NCBI GenBank assembly: GCA_009741485.1
Contig: CM019214.1
Coordinates: 25,831,695 to 25,895,694, forward strand
Reading direction: 5' to 3'
Length of the DNA stretch: 64,000 bases
Origin: Malurus cyaneus samueli
Taxonomy: Eukaryota > Chordata > Aves > Passeriformes > Maluridae
Shown: piece by piece, positions 24,075 to 36,486 of the stretch
Layout: every line of letters begins with the position of its first letter
Numbering within the stretch: the first letter of the stretch is position 1
Notes under the pieces: model-generated
Seen by the model: only the letters and a program-made list of their open reading frames with translations
The model's database searches: none
What the model was told of the DNA's origin: nothing
Made by a program: the position numbers and the translations under genes

Positions 24075-26210
24075 CAGATTGATCTGTGTCACATGGAAAG
24101 ACCTGTCAGATAAACCAAAAGCTATTTCTTTTCCTGATATATCCAAGATTCTATAAATGGAAAGTGTTGGTCCAGATTCCAGTGCAATTATTTTAGGTCA
24201 TGGTTCGCAGTGTGTGGTTGTCAGAAAGATGTTTGGATTATCGGACTCTAAAGAAGTATTTTAAAAGCAGTTTAGACGAGATTAATCTCCTAGTGATCTA
24301 CAGCATATGAGTGATCAGTTTCATTATATATACATATAATATCTATGAAACTGTACCCATTTTTTTCTCATATAATAACAACTTTTCTCATAATAATAAC
24401 TATTATTTTCTGTTTCTGGTTTATTTTATATATGCATAATTTTTGACCAAAGTCTTTATTCTCTGTTTTCTTTTCTAAAACACTCAGTAGAAAAAAAGTA
24501 AAGTGGAACACGCCTTAACCTGGGGGTAAGTGTACAGGAAAGTTCTCAAAACCAGAAATATTATCGACTACATATTTTTCTAAACTCTTTGGCAAAATAT
24601 ATTAATAGTAGAAAAAATGTCATTCTTGTGACTTTTATCAGTCAAAGAAAGTGACATACAATCATTAATCTGGGGAGAAAGATGAATTTCACTTTTATTC
24701 CAGTCAGGCGTGCTTTTACTGATTTATTTCTACTCTTGTGTTCCTCTGCAATATTTTGCTCTTTTGACCTTCGGCCATGAGTCCTCTGTCTGTGACTGTG
24801 AGTTGTCCTAGATAAAGACTAATACTTTAAAAACATCACTCTAATTTGTGTTTGCTTAAGCCAGTCTAAGCTAGAATCACTCTTCCAGAGCCAGATTTTG
24901 AACACTTGATGTGCTCCTTGTAAATATCATTTCCACATCCCAGCACTGGCAACACAGAGACTGACATCAGGAATTTCAGTTTTCCATGCTCTCGACACCA
25001 TGATCCAACTTTCTTCTTAAGCCACTATTAATTTACAGCATGTTTGTTTAAAATTTGGCAGCAAAGTGCTGCACCAAGTTCAACAACTGACCAAACTTTT
25101 CCAGTTTGTTGGTATTCAAACTACTGTCTCTGGCAGATTAATACCTACAGTTAAGCATGACGGTATTACCTCTGTAATCTGCAACTGACATACTGTATCA
25201 AAAAAAAAAAAAAAAGTATTTTCTTTAATCGTCAGAACTTCCCAGAGAGTAAGACTGTTAGTTCACTTTTCAAAAGTGTTCTTCTGTATCTTATCCAATC
25301 CAGTGACACAGTTGAAAAAGTAGAACTTATTTTCTGGGTTTGTTCCCTGTAAGGTGAATGTGAAAACGTGTGAATATGCAACTACTTAAGGATAAGCAGC
25401 AATAAAGTAATAGACATAATTCTATAACCATTCAATATCAAATGAAGCCACGATTTTAGAGCAAATAAATCACTGCAAGAGACTTTAGAAAAGTTGTTCT
25501 GAATGTCCTGGTCAAAATACATTAATATCCTCACATGTCGGTTTCCTGTTCCTTTCCAGTTGAAGTACTCTTTTGTGTTTGCAAGAAACTCCACAATAGC
25601 ATTGCTTGTATCAATCTTTGAGATTCAGCTGAGGGAATGGTATTGCAAAACAGTTACTTTAACTGGCGTAAAAAATTCCATTTCTTTTTTTCCCTATGGT
25701 ACAAGCTGCCACCCTTCTACAAATTTGACTTTTGCTCTTTAGGGAAATTTTGGAAGGATGGCAATGCAAACAATCAAAACACAGGCTTATATTGTTGCTA
25801 AAGCATGGACAATGTATACATCCCTCACCACCCTGAATGCCAGCAGCTCTAAAGAGTGGTGAAAGTACAGAAATGGTATTCCAGCTGCAGATATTTCAAC
25901 AGAGACCCAAGTGGCATTTAGAATGGAAGAGTAACTCTATTTTTTCCTTCTGCAGTGTGATAGATCACATCCTAAGAGCACCAGTGGTATCCAGTAGTCC
26001 AAATGTATGGGAATGTTGTCTCTTTAATAATTTTCTCTGTGTATTTGGGATACAGATCAAGGGATAGTTTCCTGGAGTCTGAGTTCAAATTTGGACAATG
26101 TCATGGAGGGGAGTCTTCAATGACTCTTCAGCTCTGGGAAAAAGGAAAGCTAGCAAACAAAGACAGGAAAAACTCTTCATTTTATTTTCCTGGTATTTTT
26201 TGGCGACTGA

Positions 26211-26246
26211 TTTTTTTTTTATTTTTATTATTATTATTTATTATTT
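26211..26246 (+). repeat. T-run and (ATT)n patch
   Basis: A T10 run followed by ATTTTT and several ATT units. Confidence 0.85.
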
Positions 26247-27465
26247 TACCTATTTATGCTCACAATTCAGAGTAAAATAAAGAAAAATTACTTTTAAGTC
26301 CATAATTTGGAATTTTGCATTACTAAGAACAAGGTATTGTATACCTTTTTCAAAAAGAACCTAAACTCGTTCATCATAAAACATCTCACATGCAAGCAAA
26401 CTAAATTTACATGGGGAAATGCAATTTTGAATTTTGCTTGTTTGTATACATCTTTTTTTCCTGTATGAAAAGAATTTCTATATGAAATCACTGTAGGGTT
26501 TTCTCTTTTCAGAGTCATATCTGGGGAGATTTTCTTCCTACTGTTGTGATATGATACTGCAATGTATCTCCTTGGTCAAATTCCATCATAGGAAATAAGG
26601 ACAGCCATCAGATATTTAAGAAAACTCAAAATCTACCCAAAGTATCATTCTATGATGTAGTATTGATAACAATTGGAATCTCTATTAATCACAGGCAATT
26701 CAAGCATTGTTCTTCAAAGCAAGAGTTGTAGGATTAATACAACTTCCCTGAAAATGTCTTTAAAATACTTAGTGATGAAATTTTAATCACCAAAGTGAAC
26801 AATTCTTTGGTTTAAAATTGCTGAGATGCCAATACATTTTATTTGGGAAGGATAGGTAAGACAAATGTGACTGAAAAACTCAGTTTTAGTAAAAAGAACT
26901 ATGAAGTTTAAATTAAAATCTTATGGGGACGCCTGTATTTAAAAGGCATAGCTAAAATGAATGAAAAAAAAATAAAGGACAATTACACCATGATAGGTTA
27001 GAAATATCAGGGGATTTAGATAATATGAAAAGAGATTTTGATCTATTTTTTCTATTCTAATTTTAAATTGTTAAGGAAAAGTATTCAATAAGTTATTTTA
27101 ATTAACTATCTAAATTTCCAGTATTCATATCAATACATTAGGCTGGGATCAGTTGGGAAAAGTATAGTGCTCAAGTCAAGAAAGAGACTGAATGTGTGAA
27201 CTATCTGCCTCTAAATTGTACTACACACATGAAACTGCATAATGTGATCTACCTTGTTCTGCAGAGTCTTTAGAGGCTGGTGGCTGAAATTCCTATAGCA
27301 CACTTATTAGATACTGCAATCTTTTCTGATAGTGTCTTTATCCAAAGATGTCAGGTGAAAATGAGATCTGGTTTGAAAAGTGTGCAGCTGAAATTGCATG
27401 CTACTAATAGCAAATTGTAACTAACCACAATCTGTAATACAGTTTATACAGAATTGTATAAATAT

Positions 27466-27491
27466 ATAGATATACATGCATGTATATCTAT
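27466..27491. repeat. Perfect 26-bp palindrome
   Basis: The sequence equals its own reverse complement over all 26 bases, with centre CATG|CATG-like (tacatgcatgta) and no spacer. It could extrude as a short cruciform, but AT-rich alternating sequence readily makes such palindromes by chance. Confidence 0.9.
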
Positions 27492-27627
27492 TTATATTCC
27501 CATTATTTTATATATATACACACTTACAATTTTAATTTACCAGTATTGCCAGAATTCTGAGATGCAGAAAGGAAAGATAATATTTCCTTTACAAAGGCCT
27601 TTGCAATTTATATTTCACTGACTTTTT

Positions 27628-27770
27628 TCTTTAATTAAAATTATCTTTTATCTCAACCCATGGATATTACTTGGGTTTTTTTATTCTCTTCCCAATTCCT
27701 TTGTGGGGTGAGGTGGAGTAAGTGAGTATCTGTGTGGTACTCAGTTGCCAGCTGGGGTTAAACCATGAGA
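27628..27770 (+). mobile_element. LTR-A fragment, 3' end
   Basis: About 140 bp of the LTR-A 3' region. It has the 'ttatctcaacccatg' motif, a pyrimidine-rich stretch, then 'tgtgtggtactcagttgcca' and 'gctggggttaaaccatgaga' at the terminus. It matches the 3' portion of the copy ending at 58671. The 5' three quarters of the LTR are missing. Confidence 0.8.
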
Positions 27771-30448
27771 AATTCTTATATTTTGAGGACTCAACCTTCT
27801 GTAGAGAATCCCTATAATCAAATATTTCTCAACATTCTCCCTTGTATTGAAAGCTATTCTCAGAAATAGGATGAGCACTTGAGGGGAACGATAGAGGTTG
27901 CCTTGACTAAATGAAGTTTGAAGTGGAAGCAGGTGTAAAAGGAAGTAATTTTAGTGAAAGCTTCAGCTTGGATAGATTTTTTAACCACTGAGTGCTGTTA
28001 ATCTTGATGATCTATGGAGCACTTAACCTCCAAACCAGGCCTACTGTATTATCAGGACTTGCCTTGTATTTACCTTGTTGACTTTGGAAATATTATTCAC
28101 TTGACATGTTTGGATCTATGAAGGCTGCTGTACCCCTTAAACTCACTTTTTTCAGCTGGAGACAAAGTTCTTTTTTTTTCAGGTTCAGAATATTTTATAG
28201 TCATCATGTCTGGGCATGCTGTGAGCATAATTCAAAACTGATGGTCTAATCATCTTTTTTTCAATTCCTTCTGTTCAGAGGAAAAGAATATGTTCAGACA
28301 GTATCAATGTGTTCCAAAAACTCAAACTAAATCGTTTATATTCCACTAATTCTGAATTTTATTAATTACCAGGACCCCTAGAATTTCGTTCTCTCTACTT
28401 TTAGACTCATAAACTAGAACTTGTTGTTGGTTCTATGTTGTGTCTTTCATGTGAAATAGAGACACGATTCAACAGACTGAATTAACATGTCGGGTCTTAA
28501 AATTCTTTCCATGTGCTTTCCCTTCACCAAAAGATTTATACTTTTTACCTACAGTACTTCTTTTTGCAGAAATAGATCTACTTTTTCTGTCTATCTCCAG
28601 AAAGAGCTCTTAGGTTTGGGATAAAAACCTCTCTTGGAAAGTGGAAATGTTAAGTGCCTCCAATCTGAGAGCATCCTGTTCACAAAACCCTGAGGACCCC
28701 TGTTGCTGCTTTACTGTTTGTAATCACTTCTTAAAATGAGGCATCTGATGTTTACTACATCTATATTTAAGGATCTGATCATGGATTTTATGTCACAAAC
28801 TTAACATTTTATGTGTTCTTTGGGTATCTCAAAGATAATTCTAGAAAGATAGTTTGGAAAACATACTCTAAATAAACTACTTTGTTATAATTTGCAATTA
28901 TCTTCAGAACACTTTTAAACAAGATGAAAATGTGCATTAAAATATTGTATTTATGGTTTTTCCAATGCTAAAGACTCTATAAATCAAGTAAAATGTATTT
29001 TTCAAGTAGTAATTATAACTAATTTATGTGTGATACATTAAAAATGTTGTAATTCCATGTTCTATTAAATAGGATTTATTTTATAACACTTATTAAATAG
29101 TATTTATTATCATGGATGGAGATAACAAAGAGCATGGGATAAAGTGAAAAACATTGTCATTTCTAAAGGTATTTCCCAATGTTTTTACTGAATCTAATGT
29201 AAATCATTGTATTACAACTGGAAATTCATTTCCATTTCCAGATTGACTTTCCCTTATTTTTATTTTTGAAATGAAAAATTGTATCAGCTTGAATTAAATA
29301 TTTATGGGGATTTTATTAACAATAATGTCAGAATCCTGTTAATAGTTGCTTATTTAAATTTAAATTGGAATGATACATACTTACAGACATAGAAATCGGT
29401 ACCAGATTCCCTTTATACAATTTTGCAAGAGTGAATATAGATCATAGTTCAATTTGCACTGTCCGATTTTGTTGAGTGGGCTTATGTCCTGAGGGAGGAG
29501 CAATATTAGTGCAGTCAAAGAATACACAAACTTGTCTTTAAAAAAAAAAACAAAAAACAAAAAAAACCAAAAAAACCCCTTATTTTTTATCTGAGAAATA
29601 AGTTCTTTTTGAAGGATGAACTAGTAATTGACTAAAGATGAATCATTTTGCCTGACAGAGGTTATAGAAAGATACAGCTATTGAGCTCCACCTTCCATTT
29701 GGCTTACTTTGTAAGAAAATTTTGAAATATTACTATATTCTAAAACTTAATTAAGATGATTATTAGTTAGTGTTGGAGTTATACTAGTGCATTCCATGTT
29801 GTCAGAAATCCATGATCCCTAAAGATTAATTCATACAGTATTTTCAGTAGTGCTATAAGACATATAGGCCAGATCCATATCTTATAAACAGATAATTCTT
29901 ATCTTTTCCTGCTTCTAAAAATGGAGAATGTTTTCTCCATCTAATAGTTCAAACTTGAAGAATAATCTTGTTGAACATCTGAAACAAATAGGCTCTCTCT
30001 TTTATACCGAATAGCTATAGTGTAGATTTTGTCAACGCAAAATAAAACACAAGAAGACAGCAAACAAGAGAAATACTCATATTAAAATATTTTCAGATTT
30101 TTATTTTATTTTTACCATATGCATAATTTATTGCTATAATTTATTATCTTGTAAGTAAAGTCCAGGCTCACTAAAAGTCACTTTGTCAAAATCCAGCTGG
30201 ATACTTTTTTCCTTCTTGCAAATTGATACAAGTATCCTAGCAATTTTTCTTGTCATGGAGTATGAACAGCAAATGAATACTCACAAGAAACACTCTAGGG
30301 AGCAGCCGAGTATGGAAATGGCAAGAACATAATGTATCAAGAAAAAAATTCACATCATAAAATTTTACTTATATTACTGAGTTATGTGAAGTTACAGCAA
30401 ACTTAGCTAGGCTGGTTGATTTACATATTGAGAGTAGGACCTAAATTA
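27771..30448. other. Intergenic, unique AT-rich sequence
   Basis: No gene or recognised mobile element. An A/C-rich low-complexity tract (A runs with C and CC breaks) lies at 29538-29579. Confidence 0.5.
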
Positions 30449-30705
30449 CAGAATCAGAGAATGTGTAAGGTTGAAAGGGACCACTGGTGGGGCATCTGGT
30501 TCAATAGGATGATGTCCAGGTTGTTCTTCAATATCTCCAGTAAGGGAGACTCCACTATCTCGCTGGACAACCTGTTCTATTGCATAATCACACGCACAAT
30601 GAGGATATTGTTCTTCATATTCAGGTGAAATTTTCTGTGCACCAGTTTCTGCCTATTGACTCTTCTATTGCTTGGCACCACCATTATTTGGCAAAGGTCT
30701 GATTT
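30449..30705 (-). mobile_element. CR1 LINE 3' fragment
   Basis: Read on the plus strand this is the antisense CR1 signature: a tail remnant 'cagaatcagagaatgtgtaa', 'ggttgaaagggacc', then the region 'aatatctccagtaagggaga' and 'ctccactatctcgctggaca', then 'ttctgcctattgactcttct' and 'tgcttggcaccacc'. The element lies on the minus strand with its 3' end at 30449. Similarity fades beyond about 30705. Confidence 0.9.
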
Positions 30706-32029
30706 CTTCAGGTTTTTTGTTCTAATGAGTAGCACAAGATTCTATTTAAACTGATATCACCAGTTAATTTATCGACTAGCCTATAAAAGTGAATTCCCTG
30801 TAGAACTGCTCTTTGCCCTCTTCCACTGTCAACCTTCCCCAAACTATTTTATGTAAATTTGCTTGTTGAAGTTCTTGCCTGGAGAATTTTTCTTCTTTAT
30901 TCTTTCCCTTTGTCACCTACAGCCCCCCTCCCTCTTCTCTCTTTTTGTTTATAAACCCGCTGTTTTGTCACAACAAGGACAATGTGAAATTTACTGAGAG
31001 TTATGCTGTTTATTGTGTTTTCACACTGTTATTGTTAAAGAGATGGCTTCAAGATTTTTGAACACTTTCCTGTGTATGCTTAAGAAACTCTGCTGGATTT
31101 GACAGCTTGTAATTGTGCAGCAGACAACATAATAGCAAGCCAACAAAGAGATGAACAAAACCTTCATTGCTGCATATATCTAACTTGGCAAAATGAGCAA
31201 GAACAAATATCCATCAGTTACAATAGTTTTTTTTTTTCTACTTTTTGGAAGAACATGTTTTATAAACACCAATTAGTGACCGTTTAAGATATATTTATTC
31301 CCAAGAGTTGTAAAAAGATTACCTTCTGAGGTCCCGGGGCATGTACTTCAATTGCCTTATAATGATATTTGTTTCAGCTACAGATTACCTGCTTTCTCCA
31401 TCCTATTAATTAGAGTAAGTTTCCAGCGAAGTGGACTGAGAAAACAATCTTCTCTGAGATTAAAATTATCTTATGACTTAATGATGAAACACTGAAATAT
31501 TTTGGAGAGAGCAGCTTTATAAATCCTGGAATTAAATACAGTCTTTCATGGTGTTCAGATATTTTTCTAAAATTGAATGTGCCCTAAAATCAGAAATTAT
31601 TCTTGATCAGTTATATTGACCATATTTTAATGGGTTTTATTAAGTTTTCTCTCTTTAATTTATCAATTATAATAGGGAATTAGAATCTCAGAAGAAAAAG
31701 ACTGTTAAGTGTGAATGTCAATGTTAAGATGCAATTTTTTTTTCTCTGTACTTGAATAAATTTTCTTTGACAACTGCTTTTTGAAACTGGCTGTAATGTA
31801 CCAGAGTTTATAAATATCACAATGTCCTCTTTTTTTTATTAACCATGAGTAGAAATTTACTCTGACTTTCATATGGAGAGGCAAGCTTTCCTAACATATC
31901 CTATCTATGAGGTTCTCATGACCATATGAACAACACTCTATGTAAAAAAAATCCTCTAAAAACATTCTGATTTTGAAGACCATGGAAACTACAATAAATT
32001 AACAGTTTTGACACTCATTTAACAGTATT
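30706..32029. other. Intergenic, unique sequence with a possible conserved element
   Basis: No gene is seen. The part 30960-31215 is less AT-biased, non-repetitive and dense in motif-like words; it is listed separately. A T10 run is near 31229. Confidence 0.5.
30960..31215. promoter_or_regulatory. Possible conserved regulatory element (unverified)
   Basis: This stretch has no repeat similarity. It contains a SOX-type core (ACAAGGACAATG near 30972), homeobox-like TAATTG (near 31109), and balanced composition unlike the slippage-prone flanks. Such features are common in deeply conserved enhancers, but they are weak alone. A short open frame at 31099-31287 has no domain. Confidence 0.15.
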
Positions 32030-32415
32030 GGATTTGAGTGACAAGGTTTTGGTAGTGGAGGAGTTTCGGTTGTCTGACAGAGCCAACCCCAGCTGGCTCC
32101 AGGATGTACCTGTCACTGACCAAGGCCAGGCCCATCAGCGATGGTGGGAGCATCTTTGGGATGATGTATCTAAGAAGGTGATAAAACTGCTGCACAACAC
32201 AAACTGGGAGACAGGAGTGAGAATATATGACACAAACAGCCCAATTTCCACTCAGGCCAGTGAAGAAGGAGGGGATGAAGGAGCAGAGATTCCCCTACAA
32301 CCTGAGAAAATCCACAATGGAGCAGAAATCTGCCTGAAGCCTGTGTAGGACCCTATGCTGGAGCTGGTGGGTGCCCAAAGGAGGCTGTGACCCCATGGGA
32401 AGCCCACACTGGCGT
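32030..32415 (+). mobile_element. LTR-B fragment
   Basis: Matches an avian endogenous-retrovirus LTR that I recognise but cannot name. Order: 'gacaaggttttggtag' near the 5' end (32040), 'cagagccaaccccagctggc' and 'tccaggatg' (32077-32106), a CCAAT-box-like 'ggcccatcagcgatgg' (32127), a degraded TATA/initiator region 'gatgtatctaagaagg' (32162), then GC-rich 'ggagcagaaatctgcctgaa' and 'ggaggctgtgaccccatggg' repeats (32318-32400). The 106-codon open frame at 32028-32348 lies wholly inside the LTR, so it is unlikely to be a gene. Compared with the family as I recall it, a segment shortly after the 5' end is missing. The 3' end is not reached. Confidence 0.75.
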
Positions 32416-35194
32416 AACAAATGCCTAAAATCTTAAACATGTATCACTAGAGTCCTGAAAGGATTCTAATGCAACTTCATGGGACAAATTCTGAGTCCTG
32501 AAACCAAAGTTTTAATTAATTGCAAATTCCCAAATTCCAAAGGTGTAAATGTAGTGCCCAAGCATCTAAACATGGAGGCAAACTCATAGCTTCTGTAGCT
32601 TTTTGAAAAAAAACACAATAATCCTGCAATGTATTAAGCAAAGCACAGTTAATGTCTTTATGAGTGTAACAGTATGTTTCATGTGACCTAGGGGAACAGT
32701 GTGTGTTCCACAACCCTACACTTCCATCACTATTTACTTGCTCCATCACTCTGAAATAATAACCTTCACCTTTGTTCTTCAGCATTTGTGAGCAGTGCTC
32801 TGTCTGTACTAAAATTCAGTGCTGAGGACAGCGGATTAGCTATTGTTAGCTGGAAAAAAAGACTGCTTGCATAGCAGTGCTTTTTGCATGGGGGAAGACA
32901 AATTAAATTATAATAGAGTACAACTGTTACAGGCGAATTTCCTTGCATATTAGTTTCTGAAATACAAACTATGGCTACAATTGACAACAGCATAACTACT
33001 CAATTTTTGTTCTCCCTCTAACATTGATTCTGAATATACCTTTTTTTTTTTTTTTCCAACTTTCCCAAGAAGATGCTGCATTATCCTTTGTTACATACAC
33101 TGCATGAATTCCTGGCACTAAAGTAATGAGTTGTTTGTAATGTCAGCTAGAGATGATAAGCTATAAAGTCAAGTGGAATCCTGTGAAGACAAATCTCATA
33201 TTTCTCTGGCAACACTTGGAGTCCTGTCTTTCTTGAATCTGTGAAGGAATATTAGTGATTGAAAGGTTGGTCATGGCATTCATTTATTTCAAAACTCATA
33301 TGCATATAGGCATACACAAACGTTTAAATTGGACTCAAATATTTCAAATTGTGTTTTGCTGTTTCAGTTTTCCAATTTGTTTCTTATCAAAATTCTAAAA
33401 CCCGCACAAATTTGTACTAAGACAAATGTTGAAAACAAATATTTTATACACAGGATTTTCCCCCTTAATTTCTATTGCTGTTTTACCTAGAAGTTTTTAT
33501 GTATAATATTGAATTCTGGTAACAGGAAAAGTTTTGGTATATCTGCATGCAAATGAAATGTTTTTTTAAAAAAAAAGACACAGAAAGCACTCTATAATCA
33601 TTGTCAAATTTCTTTACTTTGGAATTCAATATCACACAAATATTTACAAAATATCTAAGGACTTAAACAAAAAGAATTGTTTTCTGAATCAAAAAGGTAA
33701 GGATAAAACTTTTTATTTTTCTAGCTGATTTGGATTCACCTCTATATTTTCTCCAGCAATTTTTTCTGTTCCTATTTTATCCCAAGATCATAGTTGTGGA
33801 ATACTGACAAAATAAAATTTTGGGATTAAACAAATTTCCAGAACAAAAAAGCACTTTGGAAAGCACTATGGAAAGCATTTTGTTCTATCTGTAGGATTTT
33901 ACCTCAAATTCACAATACTACTTTTCTTGTAAGATGTACTCCAACAAGAAGGATATTTTTAATTCAAATCGTGTTTTACATTCAAGTGATAGAAATTATC
34001 TCACTTTAAGCCAGTGTATTGCAGTGTTTGACATTTTATTACAACTAAGTGTAAGTTAACCTGTATTTTCTAAGCTGATATTAGGAAATACTTCATATCT
34101 TTAAAATATGTACACTTTATCCATAATTGTCAGCACTCATAAATCTGTCTCTTCCTCTATAAAGAAAATTTTGCAAATCTTTTAAGTGAAAGCCATAGAC
34201 CTTAAGAAAAAAAAATAGATAAAACAGGGGAACAGGTGAAATAGATGAAGAAATTAAAGTATTTCAGCACTTCGGAGATGCTGAAGAATTGGAAATCCCT
34301 ACTTGAAAGTTTGAGTCTTTTATAGAGTCTTGCAGAAATCTCAGATATGCTTCTAATTCTCTGAAAAATCTTCAGGGACTGAGAGAAATCTCAAGAGATG
34401 AAGAGGTCTCACATCCTTACAATCTCTACATCCTTAATTGCATTATTTCAAAAAACTGTCGATAAAGAACCTCACTCAGCACAGCATACATAGTACCAGA
34501 AAGATGCATCAGTATTAGTGGCTCCTATTAAGAATGAATGCTACCCCTACATTTAATTAATTTTATTTATTAACCTCTTTATATTTAGATTTTTCTAGCA
34601 GTATTTTGACAATGGTCTAGGTCCTTGTGATTTTATTTGCTTATGGGTGTTGAGGTATAAATGAACAAAGGAGAAGATTACTGCAACCTGATTTAGATAC
34701 AATGGATAAAATGAATAAAATAATTGCTTCCACTAAAAGTCTTGCCCATGATGAATAAATTATTTTTTAAAAATATGCAGTAATTTTTTTCGCTGACTCC
34801 TTTGCCCCTGTGCTCTGAAGGCCAACAAACAAAAACAGTGTTTTTTAAAATGTGATTTTTAAGAAAAAAAAAAAAGTTTGATATAGCCAGAGATTATAAT
34901 GAAGATATTTGTCTACTCTCTATGTCTCTTCTACCCCCACCCATACCCCTGGCCCCTTCTGGTCTTTAAAGATTTCAAGTGTTTGGTTTTTCAGTCTGTT
35001 AGCAGTTGTTCAGGCTTGTCTTTTGTCAGTATGTCAATTAGTTATTTTAATCAATATGCTTAAAAAAAATTCCCCTTTATTAATTTTCTCTGTCTACTGG
35101 CAATTTTTTCTCAGCAAAGCTAAGAAAATTATCCTTTCTTAGAGTCATTACAGATCTAGGGCTTCTCTTGGCAGCTGCCTTCAGAGCATATCAA
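32416..35194. other. Intergenic, unique AT-rich sequence
   Basis: No gene or recognised mobile element. Homopolymer runs include T15 at 33041-33055 and A-runs near 33568-33577 and 34864-34875. Confidence 0.5.
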
Positions 35195-35442
35195 GCTACT
35201 TCAATGTGGAGTTCTCCCCGGGCTGCAGTGTGAATCTGCTCTGATATGGCCTCTCCATGGTTTAAAAGAGGACAACCTCATCACCACGGTCTTGTCCTCA
35301 GGCTGCACAAGAATCTCTGTTCTGGTCCTGGAGCACCTTCTCCCCTCTTTCTTCCCTGATGTGGTTTTCTTCAAATCTGTTTCCCCCACATTCTTCTCAC
35401 TCCTCTCTCCCAGTTGCCACTCAGCACTATTTATCCTTTCTT

Positions 35443-35490
<48 letters not shown>

Positions 35491-35670
35491 CCACAGGGGG
35501 CTACCAGCCCCATTCAGATTTGGTCCAGCAGGTCTGGTCTCTCTTGGAGACAGCTGAAATTTGCTCTAATATGTATGTTTCTGGTCTTTTCTCAGTAGTG
35601 TCAATAGGTTCCAGTCTTCTTTCACAGAAGCCATTGCTGAAGCCTCACCCCTACTAAAACTTTGTTACGA
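35195..35670 (-). mobile_element. LTR-B fragment with a poly(T) expansion
   Basis: The reverse complement of the LTR-B family. On the plus strand the order runs from the GC-rich repeat region (35215-35360: 'gggctgcagtgtgaatctgc', 'ggagcaccttctcccctctt'), through 'ctctctcccagttgccactc' (35403), the TATA-equivalent 'ctttcttaaa' (35436), 'ccacagggggctacc', 'cttggagacagctgaaattt', and 'cacagaagccattgc', to 'ctactaaaactttg' at the LTR 5' end near 35668. It is therefore inverted relative to the copy at 32030. A run of 45 T at 35446-35490 sits where the family has a few AT-rich bases. No internal retroviral genes are next to it that I can identify. Confidence 0.8.
35446..35490 (+). repeat. T45 homopolymer inside LTR-B
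   Basis: Forty-five consecutive T residues, the longest pure homopolymer in the window. It interrupts the LTR between 'ctttcttaaa' and 'ccacagggggctacc'. Length may be inexact because homopolymers are error-prone in sequencing. Confidence 0.95.
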
Positions 35671-36486
35671 AATACCCAGTGTGATCCGAAGTCCAACAGA
35701 GTTTTGGTACGCTGTTTTGCAGGTCTAGACCTTTAGAAAAAAATGCTTTTGATTTAATAATGTCAGTGTTTTAATTGCTTATTAATAAATTGAATTATAA
35801 CGCCCTTCCCACACCTTCGCTTGAAGTAGATAATTCCTTTGTTTTCTTTTTTGTTATTATTTATGCAGTTGGCTTGGGGAATGGGGTTGATTTTTGTAAT
35901 ATCTACTGAAGTTCCAAGTTGAACATATTTTGATATTAGCAAACCACAAAGTTTATACTGATTTTCTTCTCTTCTGGTTTCCTCCAAAATGGACTAAAAT
36001 GAACTAAAATATCACTTTCCAAGAGTGTCATGGTTGCAAGTTTTCAGCCGTTCTTTACTACAAACACGTAGTGAATCTGGATCTCCATTTTCTCTGTCAA
36101 AGTGCTTATCATCTTTGCCTCCCATATTTGGTTGTTAAGCAGAATGCACACAGCACACAGTATGACTCCAGCTGATATGAAAGTTATAGGGGCCTCAGCA
36201 AGGTATGAAGGTAAGCTTTGAGATGCTTCACCTGCACAGGGCACACACTTTTCCTGGAGCAGCCAGAAGGTTCAACCTCTGTGAGTCCTGAACTCTACCT
36301 TCTACAGTGCTGCAGAGCAGTCAGCTGTCACCAGCTCTATTGACGTGGGTGCTTAGAGGTCTGCTTCAACAGTGCCTGAATTAGGTATTTGGTTCTGTTT
36401 CTTGTAAAGATTTGATACTTTTTCCTGCTCTTGCTTTTCGTCTTGATTCCCTCATCTACTAATGATCACATCTCAATTGGTTGTTT
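35671..36486. other. Unassigned segment between LTR-B and CR1; one minus-strand open frame
   Basis: The part from about 36040 to 36400 is richer in GC than its flanks. On the minus strand, 36044-36244 is open for 66 codons and includes a hydrophobic stretch (APITFISAGVILCAVCILL) followed by polar residues. Upstream on that strand, 'cctgtgcag' looks like a splice acceptor. I recognise no family. It may be a retroelement interior, because LTR-B pieces in the same orientation lie on both sides (35195-35670 and 37371-37480), or just chance. No function is assigned. Confidence 0.25.

Larger units (their letters stand above)
21061..27627. other. Intergenic, unique AT-rich sequence
   Basis: No gene or clear mobile element is visible over 6.5 kb. 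Low-complexity content includes a T/G tract near 21498-21563, an A-rich tract near 23729-23765, T25 at 24050-24074, A16 at about 25201-25216, an ATT-rich patch at 26211-26246 and a perfect 26-bp palindrome at 27466-27491. The 74-codon open frame at 22733-22957 has no recognisable domain and lacks supporting signals. Confidence 0.5.

Noticed and set aside
32028..32348. 106-codon plus-strand open frame
   Set aside because: It lies entirely within an LTR-B fragment, whose noncoding LTR sequence explains it.
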